12,423 nt of DNA from the NCBI GenBank assembly GCA_945897765.1, contig CAMDGP010000040.1, forward strand, positions 1 to 12,423. Direction: 5' to 3'. The position numbers and the translations under genes are program-made. The stretch's first letter is position 1. Each line of letters starts with the position of its first letter. The notes beneath the pieces are model-generated. The model was not told the origin of the DNA, ran no database searches, and saw only the letters and a list, made by a program, of their open reading frames with translations. This DNA comes from Chitinophaga pinensis. GTDB lineage: Bacteria > Bacteroidota > Bacteroidia > Flavobacteriales_D > Crocinitomicaceae. Positions 5,080 to 12,423 of the stretch are shown here, piece after piece.

Positions 5080-7836
5080 TTAGTTCTTCATTTTCTCTTG
5101 CAAAAATATTCCAGTTGTATTCTCTTTTTCTTCTATTAATTTCTCAGGTGTACCTTCAAAAAGAATGTGTCCACCATTTTCTCCACCAACTGGACCAATA
5201 TCAATAACATAGTCAGCGCATTTAATAACTTCAGTATTGTGTTCGATCACAACTACTGAATGTCCTTGGTCTATCAAGGCATTAAAGGCAATCAATAATT
5301 TCTCTATATCATAAAAATGTAATCCCGTTGTTGGTTCGTCAAAAATAAATAGGGTAGAAGGTGCATTTGTTCCTTTAGATAAAAACGAGGCCAATTTGAT
5401 GCGTTGTGCTTCTCCACCAGACATTGTGCTGGAAGATTGTCCAACTTTCAAATAGCCTAAACCAACATCAACAAGTGGGTGGATTTTATCGACTATTTTT
5501 TGATCTAATTTATCTTTTCCGTCTTTGAAAAATTGAAGTGCATCTTCCAAACTTGTTTCTAACAAATCGTAAATGGTTTTTCCACGGTATTCAACTTCCA
5601 ATGTTTCTGATTTGTAACGTTTTCCTTTACAAGTATCACAATTCAAATGAACATCAGCCATGAATTGCATTCCAACGGTAATTGTTCCTTCGCCTTCACA
5701 CATTTCACAACGTCCGCCTTCGACATTAAAACTAAAAAAACCAGGTTTGTAACCTCTCGCTTTCGCAATTGGTTGACGTGAATATAGTTCTCTTACGTCG
5801 TCAAATGCTTTTACATAAGTAATGGGATTGCTTCGTGAAGATTTTCCAATTGGATTTTGATCGATGAATTCTACGTTTTTGATTTGCTTTAAATCTCCAC
5901 TAATTCCATCCATTTTCCCAATTAAATCGCTGCTCAAACCTAATTCTTTTCGAACTGCTGGGTATAAAATAGAACGGATTAAAGTCGATTTTCCAGAGCC
6001 TGAAACGCCAGTGATACAAACTAAGCTATTCAAAGGAATGGAAACGGTTATATTTTTTAAATTGTGTTGACGAGCTCCTTCAATCGTGATTTTATTGTTT
6101 GATTTTCTGCGTTTTGATGGTACCGCAATGAATCTTTTACCAGTTAAATATTCAGCAGTTAAACTATTCGTTGCACTAGTTAATTGTGAAAAGTCACCTT
6201 GAAAAACAACTTCACCACCAAAAATTCCAGCCTTCGGGCCAATGTCGATAATTTCGTCAGCTGCTTTCATTACCTCTTCTTCGTGTTCGACGATAATTAC
6301 CGTGTTTCCAAGCGCTTTTAAACGTTGCAAAACTGTAATCAATCGTTCGGTATCTTTCGGATGCAAACCAATGGAAGGTTCATCTAAAACATAAACCGAA
6401 CCCACCAAACTGCTTCCCAAAGAGGTTGCTAAATTGATACGTTGCGACTCTCCTCCAGAAAGTGAATTGGCTGCGCGATTCAAGGTTAAATAACCCAAAC
6501 CAACGTCTTTCAAAAAGCCAAGACGTTGCTGAATTTCAGGTAAAATACGTTTGGAAACGGTTTTGTCATATTGACTTAATTCCAAACTTGCAAAGAAATC
6601 GTGTGCTTCCTCAATTGACAATAAAACCACATCTTGAATAGAACGACTTTGGATTTTAACGTAAGAAGCATCTCCTCGTAACCTTGTTCCGTGACATTCA
6701 GGACAAAACGTTTTACCACGATAACGCGACAACATAACTCTGTATTGAATTTTATAAGTTTGTGTTTCTAAAAATTTAAAGAAACTATTTAGTCCTTCAA
6801 AGTGTTGATTTCCAGTCCATAGAAGCTGTAATTGTTCTTTGGTTAATTCTTTAAATGGACGATGAATTGGAAAGTCAAATTTCTTTGCATTAAAAGTTAA
6901 AGCCTTCAAATATTCCCCCATCGAATCGCCTTTCCAAGGTGCAATTGCTCCTTCATAAACACTCAAATTTCGATTTGGAAAAACAAGTTCTTCGTCAATT
7001 CCGAGTACCATTCCGTAACCTTCACACGTTTTACAAGCGCCAAAAGGATTATTGAAAGCAAAGAAATGGACATTTGGTTCTTGAAATTCAATGCCATCTA
7101 ACTCGAAGCGATTGTTGAACCATTCTATGTTATTTTCGTTTAGAATTCCACAATTTCCTTTCCCTTCTGTGAAAGCGATGGAAACAGAATCCGTTGTACG
7201 TGAAAGATTGTCCTCGTCAGAGAAATTGGTGCTAATTCTATCGACTACTAAATACAATTCCTTAGAGTGGTTCAATTCCTTTAGGTCATCAATTAGATAG
7301 AATTGCTCGTCGTAATAAACACGCGTGAAACCTTGTTTGTAAATGACATCCAGTTTTTTCAAGTCGCAATCAATTGGACAAAGCACAGCGATTTTACTAT
7401 TTTCTGGCAAAGCTTTCAAATAATTGATAACGTCGGTAGTTGTATGTTTTTTAACTTCCCCATCGCTTTTTGGTGAATAGGTTTTACCAATTCGAGCGAA
7501 TAATAATTTTAAGTAATCGTAAATTTCAGTGGTTGTGCCGACCGTAGAACGCGGATTATTGGTGATTACTTTTTGTTGAATGGCAATTGATGGAGCAATT
7601 CCTTTGATGTAATCTGCTTCTGGTTTATTCAATTTTCCTAAAAATTGACGCGCATACGAAGACATACTTTCAATAAAGCGTCGTTGTCCTTCAGCATAAA
7701 CGGTATCAAAAGCCAAACTCGATTTCCCAGAACCGGAAACTCCTGTAATCACCACCAATTTTCCGTGCGGAATTTTAACACTCAGATTCTTTAAATTGTG
7801 GACACGTGCCCGCTTGATTTCTATAAAATTATTCAT
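5080..7836 (-). CDS. uvrA: UvrABC excinuclease subunit A
   Basis: UvrA is the damage-sensing ATPase of nucleotide excision repair; as a dimer it loads UvrB onto lesions. I chose the ATG at 7836 (918 residues): MNNFIEIKRARVHNLKNL is the family N-terminus. An in-frame ATG at 7905 would add 23 residues unlike any UvrA I know. First ATPase: Walker A GVSGSGKS 32-39, signature NSLSGGESQR 457-466, Walker B VLDEPSIGLHP with Asp485-Glu486. Second: Walker A GVSGSGKS 610-617, signature MSGGEAQR 805-812, Walker B with Asp833-Glu834. The C-terminal zinc finger is complete (Cys710, 713, 733, 736). In the N-terminal half only C268-x2-C271 and C378-x2-C381 are present; the CxxC that opens the first finger in E. 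coli (C253/C256) is missing. Length and ATPase motifs indicate a functional UvrA. It is divergent from the permease gene and appears monocistronic; no terminator is evident after its stop. Confidence 0.97.
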   Translation of the reverse strand: MNNFIEIKRARVHNLKNLSVKIPHGKLVVITGVSGSGKSSLAFDTVYAEGQRRFIESMSSYARQFLGKLNKPEADYIKGIAPSIAIQQKVITNNPRSTVGTTTEIYDYLKLLFARIGKTYSPKSDGEVKKHTTTDVINYLKALPENSKIAVLCPIDCDLKKLDVIYKQGFTRVYYDEQFYLIDDLKELNHSKELYLVVDRISTNFSDEDNLSRTTDSVSIAFTEGKGNCGILNENNIEWFNNRFELDGIEFQEPNVHFFAFNNPFGACKTCEGYGMVLGIDEELVFPNRNLSVYEGAIAPWKGDSMGEYLKALTFNAKKFDFPIHRPFKELTKEQLQLLWTGNQHFEGLNSFFKFLETQTYKIQYRVMLSRYRGKTFCPECHGTRLRGDASYVKIQSRSIQDVVLLSIEEAHDFFASLELSQYDKTVSKRILPEIQQRLGFLKDVGLGYLTLNRAANSLSGGESQRINLATSLGSSLVGSVYVLDEPSIGLHPKDTERLITVLQRLKALGNTVIIVEHEEEVMKAADEIIDIGPKAGIFGGEVVFQGDFSQLTSATNSLTAEYLTGKRFIAVPSKRRKSNNKITIEGARQHNLKNITVSIPLNSLVCITGVSGSGKSTLIRSILYPAVRKELGLSSDLIGKMDGISGDLKQIKNVEFIDQNPIGKSSRSNPITYVKAFDDVRELYSRQPIAKARGYKPGFFSFNVEGGRCEMCEGEGTITVGMQFMADVHLNCDTCKGKRYKSETLEVEYRGKTIYDLLETSLEDALQFFKDGKDKLDQKIVDKIHPLVDVGLGYLKVGQSSSTMSGGEAQRIKLASFLSKGTNAPSTLFIFDEPTTGLHFYDIEKLLIAFNALIDQGHSVVVIEHNTEVIKCADYVIDIGPVGGENGGHILFEGTPEKLIEEKENTTGIFLQEKMKN

Positions 7837-7841
7837 CGTAA

Positions 7842-7849
7842 CAAAATTA
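7842..7849 (-). promoter_or_regulatory. Candidate -7 box at the uvrA start
   Basis: Plus-strand CAAAATTA reads TAATTTTG on the minus strand, a full TAnnTTTG match, with context nearly identical to the box at 4042-4049 (gtaacaaaattaa versus gtacaaaattaa). It lies only 5 bases before the ATG at 7836, so a transcript from it would be leaderless or nearly so. It would also exclude the upstream ATG at 7905. No TTG element is seen upstream, so chance occurrence is possible. Confidence 0.35.
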
Positions 7850-8029
7850 ACAGATGATAAGGAAAGCTGTTCATAAAGCTGTAAAAAGGTTTGAAAATTG
7901 TGCATTATTGTGTTCCTACTTTTCTTTTTAAGACCTTATTTTCTGGAAATTATCGAATTGTAGCTTATCTTTTTGTAAATAAAACTATTGTTCAATTAAA
8001 TTTTATGTCCTTTCCGAAGCATTATTTTC

Positions 8030-8037
8030 TATTTTTA
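8030..8037 (+). promoter_or_regulatory. Weak candidate -7 box for the permease gene
   Basis: TATTTTTA differs from TAnnTTTG only in the last base and lies 21 bases before the ATG at 8059. No TTG element lies at the right distance. The 150-base divergent region between uvrA and the permease must hold promoters for both genes; this is the best plus-strand candidate I see, and it is a weak one. Confidence 0.25.
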
Positions 8038-8058
8038 CTCTTCATAAATTAAAATCAA

Positions 8059-10167
8059 ATGAGTTTTAGTTCACTTTTTAGGAAAAAAACAGTTTCAGAT
8101 ATTTTAAAACAAGTTGAAAAAAACAACCTTGAATCGCCTCATGAATCATTAGGCAAACATTTAAAAGTTAGAGATTTAGCTGCTTTTGGTATTGCTGCAA
8201 TAATTGGAGCAGGAATTTTTAGTACGATTGGAGAAGCAAGTTCAAATGGTGGTCCAGCAGTAATATTTTTATTTCTATTTACAGCAATAGCGTGTGGTTT
8301 TGCAGCATTTGCCTACGCTGAATTTGCATCAATGGTTCCTGTAGCAGGTTCTGCATACACTTATTCGTATGTTGCTTTTGGAGAAATTGTCGCTTGGATT
8401 ATCGGTTGGTCTTTAATTATGGAATACGCAATAGGAAACATAACAGTCGCCATATCTTGGAGCGATTATTTCACTGGAATGCTAGAAGGCTTAGGTGTTT
8501 ATTTACCGCAATGGATTCAAACTGATTATGTTACTGCTCACGGTGGTTTTTTAGAAGCAGAAGCTTTGATGCAAGGCGGAAAGATATTCGAAAATTTAGA
8601 TTTTGGATTACAGTCAGCACATAATGCATGGTCAAATTCTCCTACTTTTTTCGGACTTCACCTTATTTTTGATTTACCTGCTTTATTCATTATTGTTTTG
8701 ATTACGGCACTTGTATACCGTGGAATGAAGGAAAGTAAAAATGCTTCCAACGCAATGGTAGTGGTCAAATTGGCAATTATTCTTTTGGTTATTGCAGTTG
8801 GGATTTTCTATGTTGACACAGATAATTGGAGTCCTTTTGCCCCAAATGGAGTAGGTGGTATTTTGAAAGGCGTATCAGCAGTTTTCTTTGCTTATATTGG
8901 TTTTGATGCCATTTCTACAACTGCAGAAGAATGTGAAAATCCACAACGTGATTTACCTCGTGGAATGATGTGGGCAATAATTATTTGTACCGTTTTATAT
9001 GTCTGTATCTCGTTGATTTTAACTGGAATGGTAAACTATAAAGTCTTGGCTGTTGGAGATCCATTAGCTTTTGTGTTTAGAGAAATTAATTTAAAGTGGA
9101 TGTCAGGAATTATAGCTGTTAGTGCTGTTATTGCAATGGCTTCTGTTTTATTAGTCTTTCAAATGGGACAACCACGAATTTGGATGAGTATGAGTAGAGA
9201 TGGTTTATTGCCTAAGAAATTTGCGAAAGTACATCCAAAGTATAAAACACCCTCTTTCGCTACAATTGTGGTAGGTTTTGTGGTTGCAGTTCCAGCGTTA
9301 TTTATGAATTTAACAATGGTAACCGATTTGTGTAGCATCGGTACTTTGTTTGCATTCGTATTAGTTTGTGGTGGAGTTTTAGCTCTACAAAATAAAACCG
9401 ATGTATCAAGAGGAAAATTCAAAACACCTTATGTAAATGGAAAATATGTGTTGCCATTTTTGGTTATCGGAAGCTTGATTTTAGGATTTACTTATTATAA
9501 AAATGAGGTATTGAATTTTGTCACTAACAAGTCAGAATTAAAGGAAACTAAGGATTTGATTATTGATTTAACTCAAAACGAATCTGATAAACTAAAAAAC
9601 AATATTGCAACTATTGATAAAGAAGGATTAAATAGAGTAGGATCGGATTTGTTAGCTTATTTTGAGCAGGCTCCAAAAGTTAATTTAGAAACATCATTAA
9701 GAGGAATAGATTTTAAAGGCAAAGCAGAAGATGTTTCTGAATTAGATGAAAAAACGAAGAAAAGATTAATTCATTTCTTAGAAGGCTACGATGAAAAAGG
9801 TTTTAGTTTGATGAATAAAGAGTTGGAATTATATTATTCTCAAGGACCAAAAATGAGCGTAGAAAAAGCCATTGCAGATTTAGGAATTAAAAAGGATCGA
9901 TTATACAATAGTGGTTTTGGATTATTTGCGCATAAAATACCCACTTGGATTTTCTTAATTTTCACTTTGTTTATAACAGTTGTAACCGTGCGTGAAAATT
10001 ACTCATTGATTCCGCTTTTAGGTTTGTTATCTTGCTTATACATGATGAGTCAAGTGGAATTGAAAAATTGGGTTGCATTCATGATTTGGTTGGTAATTGG
10101 TTTATTAATTTATTTCCTTTACGGACGAAAAAATTCTAAATTGAATACGAATAGTATAAATGCCTAA
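8059..10167 (+). CDS. APC-superfamily amino acid/polyamine permease (CAT type) with large soluble insert
   Basis: This inner membrane transporter of the amino acid-polyamine-organocation superfamily is closest to the cationic amino acid transporter (CAT) group; the substrate is not readable. Helix 1 has the family motif IIGAGIFSTIG at 48-58, followed by AYAEFASMVPVAGSAYTYSY at 85-104. FFAYIGFDAISTTAEECENPQRDLPRG at 276-302 is the CAT/APC helix-loop motif. About 14 membrane segments fit, the last three near 628-645, 647-665 and 669-688 (WVAFMIWLVIGLLIYFLYG, typical of CAT C-termini). At 702 residues it is longer than usual bacterial CAT proteins (about 460-600). The excess is a charged, helix-rich, non-membrane region at about 481-625, between the segment ending at 480 and the last three helices; it contains two diverged copies of a unit of about 58 residues. 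The gene is divergent from uvrA, with no clear terminator behind it. The VIT-family gene follows after 85 bases. Confidence 0.92.
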   Translation: MSFSSLFRKKTVSDILKQVEKNNLESPHESLGKHLKVRDLAAFGIAAIIGAGIFSTIGEASSNGGPAVIFLFLFTAIACGFAAFAYAEFASMVPVAGSAYTYSYVAFGEIVAWIIGWSLIMEYAIGNITVAISWSDYFTGMLEGLGVYLPQWIQTDYVTAHGGFLEAEALMQGGKIFENLDFGLQSAHNAWSNSPTFFGLHLIFDLPALFIIVLITALVYRGMKESKNASNAMVVVKLAIILLVIAVGIFYVDTDNWSPFAPNGVGGILKGVSAVFFAYIGFDAISTTAEECENPQRDLPRGMMWAIIICTVLYVCISLILTGMVNYKVLAVGDPLAFVFREINLKWMSGIIAVSAVIAMASVLLVFQMGQPRIWMSMSRDGLLPKKFAKVHPKYKTPSFATIVVGFVVAVPALFMNLTMVTDLCSIGTLFAFVLVCGGVLALQNKTDVSRGKFKTPYVNGKYVLPFLVIGSLILGFTYYKNEVLNFVTNKSELKETKDLIIDLTQNESDKLKNNIATIDKEGLNRVGSDLLAYFEQAPKVNLETSLRGIDFKGKAEDVSELDEKTKKRLIHFLEGYDEKGFSLMNKELELYYSQGPKMSVEKAIADLGIKKDRLYNSGFGLFAHKIPTWIFLIFTLFITVVTVRENYSLIPLLGLLSCLYMMSQVELKNWVAFMIWLVIGLLIYFLYGRKNSKLNTNSINA
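9559..9891 (+). repeat. Diverged tandem duplication encoding two copies of a ~58-residue unit in the permease insert
   Basis: Protein residues about 501-553 and 559-611 align without gaps at an offset of 58. Over 503-553 I count 11 identities: L504/L562, L512/L570, D520/D578, G523/G581, L531/L589, Y534/Y592, Q537/Q595, P539/P597, K540/K598, E544/E602 and K553/K611, plus many conservative pairs. The core is YFEQAPKVNLE against YYSQGPKMSVE. The DNA copies are clearly diverged, so this is an old protein-level duplication and not a recent tandem repeat. Confidence 0.7.
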
Positions 10168-10252
10168 AAGCTTATTTTTTAAAGATTGAAAAATTGTGGT
10201 TTTGGTAAGTAAGTTGTATGTAACTTCACAAAACACTTCTCAATCAGATTAA

Positions 10253-10954
10253 ATGATAACATTAGAAAACTATTTAGACAATCACTACATACATAGAAGT
10301 AATTGGTTGAGAGCTGCTGTTCTTGGGGCAAATGACGGGATTATTTCAATTTCAAGTTTAGCGATTGGCGTAGCTGCTGCAAGTTCTACAAGAGAACCAA
10401 TTGTTTTAGCAACCGTAGCAGGACTCGTTGCCGGAGCTTTATCAATGGCAGCTGGCGAATATGTTTCAGTAAGTTCCCAAACAGATATAGAACAGGCGGA
10501 CATTGAAAGAGAAATTATAGAATTGAAGGAAATGCCAACGGAAGAACTTGCTATTTTGGCTCAAATCTATGAAAAACGCGGTTTAAAAAAAGAAACAGCA
10601 ATGCAAGTTGCACTCGAATTAACCGAAAAAGATGCTTTGGGAGCACATATTAGAGACGAATTAGGAATCAATGAAATAAGTCAAGCAAATCCAATCCAAG
10701 CCGCAATGGCCTCTGGTTTAGCCTTTTCGGTTGGTGGTATTTTGCCACTTTTTGTCGTTCTTTTTACTCCGGTTAAAGGGATGGAATATTGGCTTTATGG
10801 CTTTACAACAATTTTTCTTGTCATTTTAGGTGCAACAGCCGCTAAAACGGGAGGTTCAAGCATTTTTAAAGCAATCCTGAGAATCACAATTTGGGGAACA
10901 ATTGCAATGGTACTTTCAGCTTTAGTTGGTTCGCTATTTGGAGTAAAGATTTAA
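10253..10954 (+). CDS. VIT1/CCC1-family iron/manganese transporter
   Basis: The family moves Fe2+ or Mn2+ out of the cytoplasm (into vacuoles in plants and yeast), so in bacteria it probably exports metal or detoxifies. Of 233 residues, helix 1 is at about 19-43 with GANDGIISISSLAIGV at 25-40; Asp28 matches the pore aspartate of plant VIT1. Helix 2 is at about 50-72 with AGALSMAAGEYVSVSSQTD, giving the conserved Met65 and Glu69. A glutamate-rich cytoplasmic stretch at about 77-140 (DIEREIIELKEMPTEE, then KDALGAHIRDELG) matches the metal-binding helices between helices 2 and 3. Three further helices lie at about 150-171, 179-197 and 205-229. Length and all core motifs are normal for a CCC1/VIT protein. 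It may be co-transcribed with the permease 85 bases upstream, or have its own promoter; no convincing -7 box is seen. Confidence 0.92.
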   Translation: MITLENYLDNHYIHRSNWLRAAVLGANDGIISISSLAIGVAAASSTREPIVLATVAGLVAGALSMAAGEYVSVSSQTDIEQADIEREIIELKEMPTEELAILAQIYEKRGLKKETAMQVALELTEKDALGAHIRDELGINEISQANPIQAAMASGLAFSVGGILPLFVVLFTPVKGMEYWLYGFTTIFLVILGATAAKTGGSSIFKAILRITIWGTIAMVLSALVGSLFGVKI

Positions 10955-11011
10955 ATATGAATGTTAGGTGACTTACTTATCGAACAATTATTTGTCAGTT
11001 TTATAGTATTC

Positions 11012-11043
11012 GTTATTTCCCTAAAAAGTTATTTCCTAAATAG
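11012..11043. repeat. Short imperfect tandem direct repeat in the intergenic region
   Basis: GTTATTTCCCTAAAAA (11012-11027) is followed directly by GTTATTTCCTAAATAG (11028-11043). The copies share GTTATTTCC exactly, then TAAA with a one-base shift. It lies in the 108-base gap between the converging VIT-family and rsmI genes, which holds no hairpin terminator that I can see. It could be a short replication-slippage product; no function is evident. Confidence 0.4.
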
Positions 11044-11062
11044 TGTTTAAACAATTTCGTTC

Positions 11063-11737
11063 TTAATCACCCAAGCCTTTAATTACCACAACAATTTCTC
11101 CTTTGGGAGGTGTATTAATGAAATAACTAGTTAACTCCTCCAAATTTCCTCTGTGATAAGTTTCATAGAATTTCGATATTTCACGTGCAACGCAAACTTC
11201 TCGTGTTTTGCCAAAAAATTCTTGCATTTGTTCCAATGTTTTCGCTAATCGGTGTGGTGACTCATACAAAACAACGGTTCTTTCTTCTTGACTTAAAATT
11301 TTAAGTCGTGTTTGCTTTCCTTTTTTATGCGGAAGAAATCCTTCGTAAACAAATTTATCACACGGAAATCCACTTGCAACAAGCGCTGGAACAAAAGCTG
11401 TTGGCCCAGGCAAGCACTCAACTTGTATGGCATTTTGAATTGCTGCACGCACTAATAAAAAACCGGGATCAGATATTCCTGGAGTTCCTGCGTCAGAAAC
11501 AAGCACAACCAGTTCTTCTCCTTGGATTGCTTCAATACATTTTTCCAACATTTTGTGCTCGTTGTGCGCATGAAATGGGATTATTTTCTTTTGAATTCCT
11601 AAATGATCTAATAATCTTTTGGTCATTCTTGTGTCTTCGGCATAAATGAAAGCTGTTTCATTGAAATATCGAATTGTTCTTAAAGTTATGTCTTCCAAAT
11701 TACCAATCGGTGTTGGGAGTAGTGCGAGTTTTGCCAT
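11063..11737 (-). CDS. rsmI: 16S rRNA (cytidine1402-2'-O)-methyltransferase
   Basis: RsmI transfers a methyl group from S-adenosylmethionine to the 2'-hydroxyl of C1402 in the decoding centre of 16S rRNA. It has the tetrapyrrole-methylase (TP methylase) fold. Motifs in order: PTPIGNLEDIT at 8-18, EDTR at 34-37, the SAM-site loop SDAGTPGISDPG at 81-92, LPGPTA at 109-114, YEGFLP at 131-136, ESPHRL at 159-164, AREISKFYE at 184-192 and KGEIVVVI at 212-219. The 224 residues form the core enzyme without the C-terminal extension of E. coli RsmI (286 residues), as is common in Bacteroidota. Its ATG follows the stop of the upstream RDD gene with no spacing (TAAATG), so the two are almost certainly co-transcribed and perhaps translationally coupled. 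Confidence 0.96.
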   Translation of the reverse strand: MAKLALLPTPIGNLEDITLRTIRYFNETAFIYAEDTRMTKRLLDHLGIQKKIIPFHAHNEHKMLEKCIEAIQGEELVVLVSDAGTPGISDPGFLLVRAAIQNAIQVECLPGPTAFVPALVASGFPCDKFVYEGFLPHKKGKQTRLKILSQEERTVVLYESPHRLAKTLEQMQEFFGKTREVCVAREISKFYETYHRGNLEELTSYFINTPPKGEIVVVIKGLGD

Positions 11738-12423
11738 TTATCGAGTTAATACAACGTATTCATTTAGAAGTGTTTCTAGAAATTTAATAGGTTCTTTTGG
11801 CGTTTCTGCAACTCCAATTAATCGCGCGCTTTCATTTGCTATTTCTGAGATTAATACCTTTAAATCTTTGTTTTTGTGACGTTTTAATTGCTGAATACAA
11901 TTTTTAATATATATCATATCTTCATCTGTGAAACGCACTACTTCCGGATATGTTGGCGTAAAATTTTCATTAGTTTGAATTTTCAAAACATCGTTTAAAC
12001 TATAGCTTTGATTAGATTTAGTTTTCACAACGATTGTCCCTGCTAATGAATCGCCAATGCGTTGATTATTAATAGATAGTCCACAAATAAAAGTATCTAT
12101 AATAGTCATGAATGGTAAAAGTAAAATAAAATAATTAGCTGAAATCCAAAGGAAATCGCCTCGGAAAAACCAACGAGTCATCACTTCTTTAAAACCAACT
12201 CGATGACCATTTAATTTTAAAACACGAATTCCTACCACCATTTTTCCAATTGTTTGTCCTCCCGTAATGTATTCCATAACAGGTTGATACAAAATCCACG
12301 GAAGTTTCACTAACAACAAAGTCATAAACATCCAAGTTCCAAAGTCGGTAAACAAGTCATCAAATTGAATAGACATCATCGCTATGAATAAGTAAACAGC
12401 TAAGATGATTGTATCTAAAATAT
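11738..12423 (-). CDS. RDD-family membrane protein, 5'-truncated by the window edge
   Basis: This is an integral membrane protein with an RDD domain; the function of most members is unknown (some are linked to sodium tolerance). The internal ATG at 12379 is not the start: the frame stays open to the right edge, and the 14 extra codons read ILDTIILAVYLFIA, the first RDD helix with its conserved Asp (codon 12413-12415). The true start is outside the window. Counting from the ATG at 12379, a second hydrophobic stretch is at about 14-33. Then come the GGQTIGKMVVGIRV motif at 40-53, a third helix at about 77-99 and QRIGDSLAGTIVV at 106-118, the second conserved-Asp region. A soluble tail of about 90 residues follows (FTDEDMIYIKNCIQQLKRHKNK at 150-171), rich in charged helices. 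Its stop abuts the rsmI start, indicating an operon. Confidence 0.9.
   Translation of the reverse strand, partial: ILDTIILAVYLFIAMMSIQFDDLFTDFGTWMFMTLLLVKLPWILYQPVMEYITGGQTIGKMVVGIRVLKLNGHRVGFKEVMTRWFFRGDFLWISANYFILLLPFMTIIDTFICGLSINNQRIGDSLAGTIVVKTKSNQSYSLNDVLKIQTNENFTPTYPEVVRFTDEDMIYIKNCIQQLKRHKNKDLKVLISEIANESARLIGVAETPKEPIKFLETLLNEYVVLTR

Noticed and set aside
8005..8052. 15-codon open frame ahead of the permease, as a leader peptide
   Set aside because: It is very short, shows no regulatory codon run or attenuator hairpin, and the best -7 candidate lies inside it.
10211..10226. Inverted repeat AAGTT/AACTT upstream of the VIT-family gene as a metal-regulator operator
   Set aside because: Only 5 bp per arm with a 6-base spacer; it does not resemble a Fur or MntR box and is expected by chance in AT-rich DNA.
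10961..11050. 29-codon hydrophobic open frame just after the VIT-family gene
   Set aside because: It has no -7 box, no leader features and no basic N-terminus pattern, and it covers the short direct repeat. T-rich DNA easily gives hydrophobic frames of this length.

Overview
The window looks like a chromosomal segment of a member of the Bacteroidota, most likely order Flavobacteriales (perhaps a Fluviicola- or Crocinitomicaceae-like lineage; the family is a guess). The reasons are AT-rich DNA, A-rich leaders without Shine-Dalgarno sequences, several matches to the Bacteroidota -7 promoter element TAnnTTTG, a carA-eno gene pair, and protein sequences typical of that phylum. I see no phage genes, insertion sequences, CRISPR arrays, tRNAs or rRNAs. 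This is mostly ordinary housekeeping chromosome, with a few unusual details.

Layout. 1-2234 (+): the 3' part of carA (its start lies left of the window), then eno 3 bases later, ending in a strong hairpin terminator. 2294-2746 (+): a Nudix hydrolase gene starting right on the U-tract of that terminator. 2775-4019 (-): a PLP-dependent alpha-oxoamine synthase of the serine palmitoyltransferase type, whose terminator hairpin lies inside the 3' end of the Nudix gene. 4020-4163: a divergent promoter region. 4164-4778 (+): a MarC-family membrane protein. 4779-5079: an intergenic stretch holding a 33-codon open frame for a small one-helix membrane peptide (4974-5075) behind a consensus -7 box. 5080-7836 (-): uvrA, converging on the small gene. 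8059-10167 (+): a CAT-type amino acid/polyamine permease with an unusual soluble insert built from a duplicated unit of about 58 residues. 10253-10954 (+): a VIT1/CCC1-family Fe/Mn transporter. 11063-12423 (-): an RDD-family membrane protein (start right of the window), with rsmI directly behind it, stop and start codons abutting.

Functionally the genes are a mixture: pyrimidine/arginine precursor supply (carA), glycolysis (eno), nucleotide or pyrophosphate hydrolysis (Nudix), sphingoid or sulfonolipid base synthesis (the oxoamine synthase), DNA repair (uvrA), transport (permease, VIT protein, possibly the MarC protein) and 16S rRNA methylation (rsmI). Only carA-eno and the RDD gene-rsmI look like operons. 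I do not see a multi-gene novel system. The best candidates for something undescribed are the 33-residue membrane peptide beside uvrA and the duplicated soluble domain in the permease.
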